12,753 nt of DNA from Euperipatoides rowelli. Lineage: Eukaryota; Onychophora; Udeonychophora; Euonychophora; Peripatopsidae. The stretch lies in the NCBI GenBank assembly GCA_003024985.2, contig PXIH01S0006168.1; one strand, 5' to 3'. The notes under the pieces were generated by a model. It saw nothing but the letters and a program-made list of their open reading frames with translations, made no database searches and was not told where the DNA came from. Below are positions 1 through 7,700 of the stretch, in pieces; positions within the stretch are counted from its first letter, which is position 1; every line of letters begins with the position of its first letter. The position numbers were made by a program, and so were the translations under genes.

Positions 1-839
1 TTTTTATCTTTTAATATTACTTTAATATTCTGATCAATCACTGATATGTAAAAAATTCCCATATCCAACTATTAGGCTAGGGATTTTTATAAATTTATGT
101 ATTTTATTTCCATTTTAATTATTTGAATAAAATCTGCTAATAATAATAAACCAATTATCTACTTTATATATTAGATGGATTAGCCATTATTTGTTTTTGT
201 ATGTGGGATATATTTTTTTAAATTGAACTTTCTGCTCAAGACTTTTCTTAATAAATTTATTTTCAGTAATGAGTAGCAAAATTACTTTTTTTTTTACCAA
301 GAATCTTTAAGTTATAGGCTATTAAACTATATGTATCCCCCGCATAAAATACACCCCTACCAGACATAAATTACATCCATAGTATTTACACTTTATCCTA
401 CTGCTACAATATGTGAATACACTGTATGAATATTAAAATTAACATAAAATAGTTCTAATTTGAATTAATTATGTGATTTATAAATTTTAGATGACTGGAA
501 ACATTTTTATTTCTTTATGACACCTTAGAGAAATGTAGAAATAGATATGATTCTGATTCACCCAATTTTAACTTAGTGCAAAGTAATTTCAATTTTTTAC
601 TGATTAACAGCCCTTTTTTTTTCCTAATCTTGCTCTATCTGAGGCATGATCTTCTTACACCTGATGGTTTTTAATATCTGTCAAAATGACATCATGTAAA
701 TACTAATAGATTGACAGTCCTAACGCTAGTTTTTTTTCTTTCAAGTTGGTATATTTTTTTTTATGTAGCCGTATGTCATTCTTATTGTTTCAAATCATTG
801 CAGTCAATAACTAATTATACATAATTAGTACATTTGAAG
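1..839. other. AT-rich non-coding DNA, no gene seen
   Basis: This stretch is AT-rich and has frequent stops in all six frames, with short T and A runs (for example near 288 and 616). I see no splice-flanked open segment, no RNA gene and no repeat family I recognise. It is probably intronic or intergenic. Confidence 0.6.
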
Positions 840-934
840 TCAATTAATAGTTCAAATGGAGTCTACTATCATCTCAAATGCTCTAGGCAAATTTATATCC
901 TTAATCTTTATATTTCAGACATTTATACAAATAT
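840..934 (+). repeat. 95-bp direct repeat, left copy
   Basis: This 95-bp segment is identical to 2506-2600. It starts with TCAATTAATAGTTC and ends with ATTTATACAAATAT. Directly after it comes an N (935), and directly before the right copy comes another N (2505), so the repeat brackets the LINE fragment exactly. As a target-site duplication it would be unusually long for a LINE; as a gap-closure artefact it would be ordinary. Contains the first part of a meaningless forward ORF. Confidence 0.95.
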
Positions 935-1521
935 NAAGACAGCTCCGCACCCAAAGCATCAAAGTTGGATTTCTTTTTAGGTCGGCACTTAAACGAAACC
1001 GAGTCATCTCCCTCAACAAAACATCCATTCACACATTCTATAACAACATTGTTATGATCCGATCCCGCAATGGGCGCCTTAACGTTTACGTTAAATCTAT
1101 ATTTGTTGTTATTATTCCAATAACACCTATCCAATATATTAGTTACACGAGTAGCCTGTTTGACAACTTGTTTGAAGTTTCTCATAGCATGNATATCATC
1201 AAAGTTCAGATCATTNNTGTCTCCAAGGATGCAGATGTTNGCGCTGATATTTTTAGCTAGGAACCCATCTATCTCAGCTCTGATGAAGTGTAGGACCAGA
1301 TTTTTAAAACAATCATTCGGCGGATAATAAACCGCNATAAAGGCGAAAAAGGGTATTTCTTTAGGCATATACTTGGATCTGCATTTAANCGATATAGCTT
1401 CAACTTCCCTGTCAACAGGGTATCCAACACTAAGTACCGTAAATGACTTACGAATATAAATGGCCACACCGCCACCTTTAGATTTATCACTGCGAGTACG
1501 TATTTTATTTATATGCGTCAA
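935..1521 (-). pseudogene. LINE AP-endonuclease domain, C-terminal part
   Basis: This frame carries the remainder of an exonuclease-endonuclease-phosphatase fold domain, the nuclease that nicks target DNA in LINE retrotransposition. Motifs in order are GGGVAIYI (residues 16-23), VYYPPND (64-70), ILGDxND (98-104, with the metal-site Asp and Asn), RVTNILDR (125-132) and APIAGSDHNNVVI (149-161, with the catalytic Asp-His pair). The key residues appear intact; the x after GD comes from an ambiguous base. After KCRPKKKSNFDALGAELS the frame runs through the N at 935 into the flanking repeat, where the last ten residues (to 901) are not element sequence. It is joined to the upstream frame by a one-base-type shift. 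It cannot make an active element without RT. Confidence 0.85.
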
Positions 1522-2083
1522 CGTCTGTCTCGTCTATCCAGGCCTCTGTAATCACCGCGATATCCGGGGATTTGCTGTTCATTATTTCCACGAATTCATC
1601 AAATTTGTCTCTAATGGATCGAATATTAGTCAACATAATACGAGGCAAACAGAACTTGATCGTNCCTGTATTAATTTTAATAAGATTGTTTAGGTTACAC
1701 ATACCAGCTTTGTTCTTAACGTTATTTAGTCTCCTATTGATCACATGAATATCCTTGGGCTTTCTGTTGGCCAACAATTTACCTCCACGCCTACCACGAA
1801 AAGTTCCATTTTTCCNATCTATTCCCAGACTGCACACCAATAGCCTAGTCTCTTTGGTAACTTCTTGACTTCTCCTAAAGAATCTAAACACTTTCAAGTC
1901 AAAAGAAGAGTAAAACCTGATGAAACATTTGTTAGAATACATGCACTGAGGGTTACGAGCTGCCATAGGCGCTGCCATTTTTTTTTTCATGGTCGAACAG
2001 TGGCGGGCACACACAAATTTGTCGATGGGCACCATGGTGCTTATAGGCACAGGGCTGGGAACCCCTGGTCCAAAACAACTCAT
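1505..2083 (-). pseudogene. LINE ORF, N-terminus and start of AP-endonuclease
   Basis: This 192-codon minus-strand frame forms the first part of the LINE protein. Residues about 91-120 are basic and glycine-rich (GTFRGRRGGK, then RKPKDIHVINRR), a type of region found before the endonuclease in CR1/L2-like elements. The endonuclease begins near residue 146: TNIRSIRDKFDEF at 152-164 contains the conserved Asn, and PDIAVITEAW at 173-182 contains the conserved catalytic Glu. The frame stops right after VDAYK, while the rest of the domain continues in another frame from about 1521, so one indel near 1505-1521 breaks the gene. The ATG at 2083 is simply the first in the frame; the true start is uncertain. 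Codons at 1816 and 1664 contain N. Confidence 0.8.
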
Positions 2084-2505
2084 GGCTCATTTGCTATCCG
2101 TGACTTTACAATATGTGGCCTGGGAGAAGGATAAAGAAAAGTTGTCAGAAATTGACATAATGGGAGACGGAGAAGGAAGAAAAATAAATTGTTTGCTTCC
2201 CCACAGGGTGCCGTTCAGTAGGATTATTTAAGTTTTATCTTTTAATTAATTTTATTGCAAGTTTTTATGTTTCTTTACAAATACAGATCGTGTTTCTGTG
2301 ACCTAAAAAAATGATAGTTTAAGAATAGTTGTATAAGTTTGTATTAGCTCTTATAAGTTGGTGAAAAAGTTAGGTGTGTATGGTGTGGAGGATTACCCTG
2401 CAGCCCACTTTAGTTCGGTTAAAGCTAAACTGGCCCTAAAGAATTTGACAGTTTGTGGGGGAAATAATTTTAAATATTTTTCATGCTGAGCCAATAAATG
2501 GGACN

Positions 2506-2600
2506 TCAATTAATAGTTCAAATGGAGTCTACTATCATCTCAAATGCTCTAGGCAAATTTATATCCTTAATCTTTATATTTCAGACATTTATACAAATAT
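2506..2600 (+). repeat. 95-bp direct repeat, right copy
   Basis: Identical over 95 bp to 840-934. It is preceded by an N at 2505 and followed by unique AT-rich sequence starting GTAGATATTT. If the LINE block between the copies is removed together with one copy, an uninterrupted AT-rich sequence remains, which is the likely ancestral or correctly assembled state. Confidence 0.95.
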
Positions 2601-2647
2601 GTAGATATTTAATATAAAGTTGAAAGAGGTAATACTGTACTCTTCTT

Positions 2648-2660
2648 CCCCCCCCCCCCC
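2648..2660 (+). repeat. Poly-C run, 13 bases
   Basis: Thirteen consecutive C bases follow TCTTCTT. Length calls in such runs are often unreliable. A complementary G12 run lies about 290 bp downstream. Confidence 0.95.
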
Positions 2661-2910
2661 TTTCACTGCCTTTCATATCAGTGTGATAGATGTACTATAA
2701 ATCAATAATAATAAAGTAATAAATTTATGCATTATTTTTCCTTAGAAAAATCTATAAAAAAATGTTTTACACTTGAGTGACTTCAGTTTAGAATTAATAA
2801 ATTAATTCCATATAACTTCTAGATGTAGCACATTCTTTAATTTAAATATTAGTGTAAAATATGCCTCACTTATTAAATATGATCAAAATTCGTCCAGTAT
2901 TTTTTTCCCA

Positions 2911-2928
2911 TGTGTGTGTGTGTGTGTG
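2911..2928 (+). repeat. (TG)9 microsatellite
   Basis: Nine perfect TG units, a typical eukaryotic dinucleotide microsatellite, probably length-polymorphic. Confidence 0.97.
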
Positions 2929-2951
2929 CAATATGTTATTGTTAATGTCCC

Positions 2952-2963
2952 GGGGGGGGGGGG
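2952..2963 (+). repeat. Poly-G run, 12 bases
   Basis: Twelve consecutive G bases after TGTCCC, rare in DNA this AT-rich. Together with the C13 run at 2648 it could pair as an inverted repeat in single-stranded DNA. Confidence 0.95.
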
Positions 2964-3138
2964 TAGGTTGAGTGGGATGAAGTGTCTTTTCTAGAAAAAT
3001 CATGTGTTTGTGTTTAATAAAGATAAAAATTATATAAAATACACAGAACTAGTAAATATGATAAATAATTAGATGGCAGTCAAACACATATTTCAATCCA
3101 TAAGAGATAGTCTTGTTATTAAAATATAAAAAATAAAT

Positions 3139-4360
3139 CTAGGCTGGAAAATATTATATATATATAATCCAATATTTAGAATAAAGAATTATATAATCCA
3201 TGATGCAGACTGGAAAATATTGCAGAATCAGTGATTCAGGTTGGAAATAGTTCCACAATCCATTTTGAAGATTGGAAAAGGTTCATAATTCATGATGCAA
3301 ATTGGAAAGTATTGCAAAATCTTTGATGCAGATTAGAATAAGGTCATAATCCCAAATGCAAATTGGAAGGTGTTGCATAGCCTAATCTTTGATGCAGATT
3401 AGAAAGTGTTGCATAATCCTTGATGCAGGTTGGAAAGTATTACATAATCTTTGATGCAGATTGAAAAATGTTGCATAATCCATAATGCCGGTTGAAAAGA
3501 GTTGCATAATCATTGAGGCAGATTTAGAAAATGTTCCATACTTCATGATACATATTTAAAATGCTTATAATCCATGAGATTGGAAAGTTGCATTATCCAT
3601 GATACATGTTGGAAAGTGTTGCATAATTCTTGATGCAGGTCGGAAAATATTGATTAATCCATGATGCAGATTAGATTAATTCATAATCTTGATGCATATT
3701 GGAAAGTGTTGCATAATCCCTGATGCATATTTTAACATGTTGCATAATCCATGATGCAGGTTGAAAGTGTTGCATAATACTTGATGAGATTGAGAAATGT
3801 TGTATAATCATTGATGCAGATTGTAATGTGTTGCATAATCCATGATGTAGGTTGCAAAGAATTGCATAATCCATGATACAGATTGGAAAGTGTTACATAA
3901 TCATAATGCAGGTTGCAAAGTGTTACATATAATCCTTGATGCAGATTGTAATGTGTTGCATAATCTATGATGCAGGTTGAAAAGAGTTGGATAATCCATA
4001 AAACAAGTTTCAAAATGCTGCATAATCCATGATGCTGGTTGAAAAGTGTTGCATAATCTTTGATGCAGATTGGGAAATGTAGCATAATCCTTGATGCAGG
4101 TTGTAAAGTGTTGCATAATCCATGATGCAGGCTGAAAAGAGTTGCATAATCCATGATGCAGATCGGAAAATGTTGCATAATACATTATGTAAGTTGGAAA
4201 ATGGTACACAAACCATAATCCAGATTGCTGCAGGTTGAGGAAGTATTATATAATTCACCATGCAGATTGAGAAGTGTTAACATAAAGTATTAAAAGTTAC
4301 ATTATGAGGTAAAGGAGTATATTATCCATTATGCACATTGGTAAGTTTATATAATTGATG
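3139..4360 (+). repeat. 31-bp minisatellite, about 38 degenerate copies
   Basis: Tandem array with a 31-bp period: TGATGCAG recurs at 3421 and 3452, and the spacing holds across most of the array. The core of the unit is GCATAATCCATGATGCAG followed by RTTGGAAAGTGTT. Copies diverge by substitutions and small indels, and the outermost ones (3139-3250, 4230-4360) are the most degenerate, as is usual at array edges. Each unit holds a short dyad, TGCAT and ATGCA eight bases apart. The minus-strand consensus has no stop codon in any frame, and because 31 is one more than a multiple of three, each frame cycles through the same 31-residue repeat. This explains the overlapping minus-strand ORFs at 3732-4178, 3901-4209 and 4010-4261, which I regard as non-coding. 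The array ends about 115 bp before the host exon, so it is probably intronic. Confidence 0.95.
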
Positions 4361-4476
4361 TCTAAGCCTACTATTTGTTTATTTTGTTTTTAAGTTGCTT
4401 TTTATCTGAAACAGAAAAATAATTATCCCCCATTGTTTAATATTTTTGGATCTAATGATTTATTGTACTGTTTCAG

Positions 4477-4600
4477 GAACTCAGATGCCATCTAGCTGTA
4501 ATTTAACCAGTGAATTATCTCCAAATATTATGGCTGCCTACATTCAGCCTAAACCAGCCAGTGGCTGCCTGATTCTAGAACATGCTGGAATTGACAACAA
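4477..4600 (+). CDS. Internal exon of an unidentified host gene
   Basis: This 124-bp segment is bounded by a good 3' splice site (TTGTACTGTTTCAG, ending 4476) and a good 5' splice site (ACAA|GTAAGG, from 4601). A branch-point-like CTAAT lies about 25 bases upstream of the acceptor. Only one frame is open: two leading bases complete a codon, then 40 codons run from 4479, and two bases are left for the next exon. The peptide begins TQMPSSCNLTSELSPN and ends SGCLILEHAGIDN, with PNIMAAYIQPKPAS between. It is markedly less AT-rich than the surrounding DNA. I do not recognise the protein and assign no function. There is no signal peptide, transmembrane segment or catalytic motif to read in so short a piece. 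It is sandwiched between two unrelated minisatellites. An alternative reading, a first coding exon starting at the in-frame ATG at 4485, is possible. Confidence 0.7.
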
Positions 4601-5075
4601 GTAAGGCACTAGATTATTTATTTATTAAAAATATACTTAATATTTTTTTTACAGAAGAAAAAAAAAGTTGTAAAATTTGACTGCATAATTTTGTTAGACT
4701 GACTTAAATTTTATTAAATATTTATAGAGAGTATTCACCATTGTCCAATTTGGTAGGTGTGACCTGTAGAAAGTTAATTCACTCTAAAAAAAAAAAATCC
4801 TTCTTGACTAATACGAGTAGAAAACACATTCTCATTACAAAATGGACCCAAATACAGCATTATGTAGATAATAGAATTTTATGTGAAAACCATAAAGAAT
4901 AATTTTACACCCAGCAAAACCAAAAACTAAAAAATATTATCTTTTTTTATCAATCAAATTAAAAACTATAAGAGATGCTGAGATTTATTTTAGAAACTTA
5001 TTTTTCAAGATTTTACTGCAGGAACCAAGTCCTCCAATCATCATCAATAAACTTTGTTGGGCTGTTTTTATAAGC
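4601..5075 (+). other. Intron-like spacer after the exon
   Basis: AT-rich sequence between the donor at 4601 and the second minisatellite, with several A and T runs and stops in all frames. The only structure of note is an acceptor-like TTTTACTGCAG ending at 5021, discussed as a possible terminal exon. Confidence 0.5.
5022..5073 (+). CDS. Possible terminal exon joined to 4477-4600
   Basis: A strong-looking acceptor (TTCAAGATTTTACTGCAG, ending 5021) is followed by sequence that is in phase with the donor at 4600. The leftover AA plus G gives Lys, then NQVLQSSSINFVGLFL and a TAA at 5071-5073. This would give the gene a 17-residue C-terminal end just before the 61-bp array. The same acceptor opens a longer frame in another phase (EPSPPIIINKLC and onward into the array), but that phase does not match the 4600 donor. 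Splice-site quality and phase agreement are the only support, so this is tentative. Confidence 0.2.
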
Positions 5076-6272
5076 TTTGCCAGCCCTGCCACTCTACAGG
5101 AAGAAGGACAAAACCAGTTAAGTCTTTTATCACATGATCTCTGCCAGCTCTAATGACAGGACAAAATCAGTTAAGTCCTTCATCACATGATCAATCTGCC
5201 AGCTCTACAGGAAGGACAAAAGCAGTTAATTATTTCATCACATGATCAATTATTCTCTGCCAGCTCTACAGGAAGGACAAAAACAGTTAAGTCCTTCATC
5301 ACATCAATTTTTCTCTGCCAGCTCTGTCATCTCTACAGAAAAGAGAAAAACAGTTAAGTCCATCACATGATCAATTTTCCCTGCATCTCTACAGGAAGGA
5401 CAAAACCAGTTAACTCCTTATCACATGATAAATTTTTCTCTGCTACTGAAAGGACAAAACCAGTTAAATCCTTCATCACATGATCAATTATTCTTTGCCA
5501 TCTCTACAGGAAGGACAAAACCAGTTAAATCTTTTATCACACAATCTCTGCCAGCTCTAAAGAAAGGACAAAATCAGTTAAGTCCTTCATTACATGATCA
5601 ATTATTCTCTGCCAGCTCTACAGGAAGGACAAAAACAGTTAAGTCCTTCATCACATTATCAATTTTTCTCTGCCAGCTCTGTCATCTCTACAGGAAAGAC
5701 AAAAACAGTTAAGTCCTTCATCACATGATCAATTTTTCTCTGCCATCTCTACAGGAAGCACAAAACCAGTTAAGTCCTTATCACATGATCAATTTTTCTC
5801 TGCAAGCTCTACTGGAAGAAGGACAAGACCAGTCAAATCCTTCATCACATGATCAATTATTCTCTGCCATCTCTACAGGAAGAAGACAAAACCAGTTAAG
5901 TCCTTTATCATATAATTAATTTTTCTCTGCCATCTCTAAAGGAAGGACAAAACCAGGTAAGTCCTTCATCACATGATCAATTATTCTCTTCCAATTATGC
6001 CATCTCTACAGGAAGGACACAACCTGTTAAATCATTCATCAAATGATCAATTATTCTCTGCCAGGTCTGCCACTTCTACAGGAAGAAGGACAAAGCCATT
6101 TAAGTCCATCATGTCATCAATTATTCTCTGTCAGCTCTGCCATCTCTTCAGGAAGGACACAAGTTAAGTCCTTTATCACATGATCAATTATTTATTCTTT
6201 GCTAGCTCTGACACCTCTACAGAAGGACAAAACAAGTTAAGTCCTTCATCACATGATCAATTTTTCTTTGCC
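5076..6272 (+). repeat. ~61-bp minisatellite, 19 variable copies
   Basis: Tandem array in which CAGTTAAGT or a variant recurs 19 times, with spacings from 52 to 82 bp and mostly near 61. Typical unit segments in order are TCTGCCAGCTCTACAG, GAAGGACAAAACCAG, TTAAGTCCTTCATC and ACATGATCAATTATTC. Many units contain a TGATCA palindrome. Length variants come mainly from an internal duplication (GCCAGCTCT next to GCCATCTCT) that is present, or reduced to either half, in different copies. Longer-range repetition is visible: the groups starting near 5110 and 5520 share the same unusual unit order. Forward ORFs inside the array (5425-5712, 5725-5919, 5973-6167) are products of the repeat and start in arbitrary copies, so I do not treat them as genes. 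Confidence 0.95.
5954..5962 (+). promoter_or_regulatory. Perfect 5' splice-site consensus within the array
   Basis: One monomer reads CAG|GTAAGT, the animal donor consensus, where most other copies read CAG|TTAAGT. Combined with the acceptor-like pyrimidine tract and AG about 15 bases upstream, it could define a micro-exon or a decoy site. Whether it is used cannot be told from sequence. Confidence 0.35.
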
Positions 6273-6469
6273 AAAAAAAGGTGGTAGAGATATGTAGTCA
6301 CATGACTTGTAATAATGTTGGACTTATCCAATGTTGCCTGATATTTCATGGCTTTTTTTTTTTTTAATTTTTATTAGCACAAATAAAAGATTTTAAAATA
6401 AAAGTTGATTTACAATATTCAATTTACACTTTTTTTTTAAATTGATTTTTATCATTGAGATTGATTTTG
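6273..6469. other. A/T-rich junction between array and LINE relic
   Basis: Contains long T runs (near 6353-6365 and 6431-6439) and no readable gene. The RT region of the LINE relic to the right would be expected here on the minus strand but is absent. Confidence 0.5.
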
Positions 6470-6799
6470 GGGAGTGAGTTGGACAAACTAGAAAAGTAGT
6501 TACTGATTTCTGCGCAATTTGGTTAATGGATTTATTAGGGAAAGTAATTAACCGAGATTTGTTCTTTACTCATGTGGCATTTTTCACTATTTGATGAAAA
6601 TTTCTGAAACCATGTTTGATTTTAGCCATATTCCTTTCAATTTCTTTGAATTTAGATTGTCTGACTGCTATTTTTATTTCTCTTGTTGATTTTAACATTA
6701 ATGTTATGTCATTATTGCTTTATTTTTAATTTTTATCAAATCAGAAAAAAAAAAGTTCAAACCAACTGTGTTCGTTAGATCTACTCAATTTCTTTGGTG

Positions 6800-7026
6800 A
6801 TTGAAAAATATTGTTTATATAAATTGTTAATCATATGACTGAAGTAAGATGATGCATCACTTATATTATTCAAAGCATATAAATTAGACCAATCAAAATT
6901 TGACATTTTTTGACCAAATTCCTGAAGTTGGATCTCCTTTTTGGTCTTTCTAATTTCATTTTTTGGAGGGACAAACTCTCTTGCTTTAACAATTATTGTT
7001 TTGTGATCAGATGTAGAGATAGGACT
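6800..7026 (-). pseudogene. Decayed LINE endonuclease end and linker
   Basis: A minus-strand frame reads NKSPISTSDHKTIIVKAREF, then a lysine-rich stretch, then FGQKMSNFDWSNLYALNN and YFSHMINNLYKQYF before stops. The SDH triplet (plus-strand 7003-7011) is the C-terminal catalytic motif of APE-type endonucleases. The FDW...LY...N pattern followed by an aromatic-rich helix is typical of the linker before RT in CR1/L2-like elements. About 76 codons are open without a stop here, the best preserved piece of this relic. Confidence 0.65.
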
Positions 7027-7439
7027 TTTATTGAAGAAGAATAGATTATTGGGCCAAAATAAAAGAATTTGTCAGAATGTTACTATTTATAGTAGGACCA
7101 TGAATTAGTTGTTTAAATTGCTTGAAGCTGGTGATGGAGGAAAAGTTTAGGGTTGTTAAAGTCTTGGTTGTCTTAAAATCTATACTCTTTTGCAAAGAAT
7201 TATTTGGCAGAAAAAAGGCACCGATTTAGGTAAATAATTTGTTTCGAACGTGATTGACTGCATATCAATTTCTTCACTTTTATATCAGAGACAGTAATAT
7301 CTTTATGAAGGTAAATTGAAACACCACCTTCTGACAATTTATCAGACCTGTTTCTAATACAGTGAAAGATTCAAGGTTATTGATTCAAAAACATTTATGT
7401 CATTTTTCTTATATGCAAGACTCTGCAAAAATTGTGATT

Positions 7440-7698
7440 TGAGGGTTGATTTTTTTATTATGTAAGGTTGTACATCATTAAATTGATTAAACAGTGATCT
7501 CATATTTGAGAAAATAATTTTTGGAATTTGGTAAGATGTTCTATTAATTTAAATGCTTTTTAGATTATTAAATTTTTTTAGTTGTGATATTCTATACATA
7601 GAAAATCCTCTAGACAAGAGAACAGTTTGTATTTTGCGCTGATGAAGCCAGAACTTCTTAATGCCAGATCTGGAACCGTGTTTTGCATTAAATTTCTT
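7440..7698 (-). pseudogene. Decayed LINE N-terminus and endonuclease start
   Basis: One minus-strand frame starting near 7698 runs through KKFNAKHGSRSG and IQTVLLSRGFSMYR, past one TAA, into IPKIIFSNMRSLFNQFNDVQ and PYIIKKS. The order, a basic glycine/serine segment and then an N-x-RSL motif with spaced hydrophobics, matches the N-terminal part of the LINE at 1505-2083 (GRRGGK, then LTNIRSIRDKFDEF). The following conserved Glu block is blurred by a frameshift near 7420. Confidence 0.6.
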
Positions 7699-7700
7699 GT

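Larger units (their letters stand above)
935..2505 (-). mobile_element. CR1/L2-like LINE fragment: leader, N-terminus, endonuclease
   Basis: This is a fragment of a non-LTR retrotransposon on the minus strand. Reading right to left, about 420 bp without a long frame (2505-2084) lead into an N-terminal ORF (2083-1505) and then an AP-endonuclease-like ORF (1521-935). The reverse transcriptase and 3' tail are missing. Loss of the 3' end is not what target-primed reverse transcription usually leaves, because it normally loses the 5' end. The base composition is visibly GC-richer than the flanks, and ten of the window's eleven Ns sit here or at its edges, as expected for a collapsed multi-copy repeat. 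Family placement rests on motifs only; CR1/L2-like is my best reading, and other APE-type LINE clades are possible. Confidence 0.85.
2601..3138. other. AT-rich spacer with simple-sequence runs
   Basis: No gene is visible. The stretch holds a C13 run (2648-2660), a (TG)9 dinucleotide tract (2911-2928) and a G12 run (2952-2963) in otherwise AT-rich DNA. No open segment has splice sites at both ends. Confidence 0.6.
6470..7700 (-). mobile_element. Ancient CR1/L2-like LINE relic, endonuclease to RT linker
   Basis: No long ORF survives, but minus-strand frames read in order rebuild a LINE protein outline. At 7698-7600 is a basic segment (HGSRSGIKKF, then QRKIQTVLLSRG). At 7527-7440 the endonuclease starts with PKIIFSNMRSLFNQF, matching the NIRSIRDKF motif of the left LINE. 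At 7350-7306 is RSDKLSEGGVSIYL, at 7140-7065 SFKQFKQLIHGPT, then NILTNSFIL, and at 7026-6987 SPISTSDHKTIIVK with the catalytic Asp-His. At about 6899-6873 comes the linker FDWSNLYAL, and at 6537-6496 NQIAQKSVTTFL, as in sequence just before RT. At least three frame changes and several stops separate these blocks. RT itself is missing. This is much older than the left LINE and of a related type. Confidence 0.75.

Noticed and set aside
856-1260. Forward ORF of 134 codons over the LINE fragment
   Set aside because: It is antisense to clear endonuclease motifs and begins inside the flanking 95-bp repeat.
1865-2231. Forward ORFs of 89 and 80 codons
   Set aside because: Shadows of the minus-strand LINE N-terminal frame, with no splice sites or motifs of their own.
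3671-4261. Minus-strand ORFs in the 31-bp array as a repeat protein gene
   Set aside because: All three frames are open by unit composition; starts and ends fall at random copies and there is no promoter or splice signal. Kept only as a finding.
5425-6167. Forward ORFs in the 61-bp array as coding sequence
   Set aside because: The frame cycles with the repeat and ends at random indels; no homology or splice context supports translation.
3139-6272. CRISPR array
   Set aside because: Repeats are contiguous and degenerate without unique spacers, there are no cas genes, and the context is animal-like.
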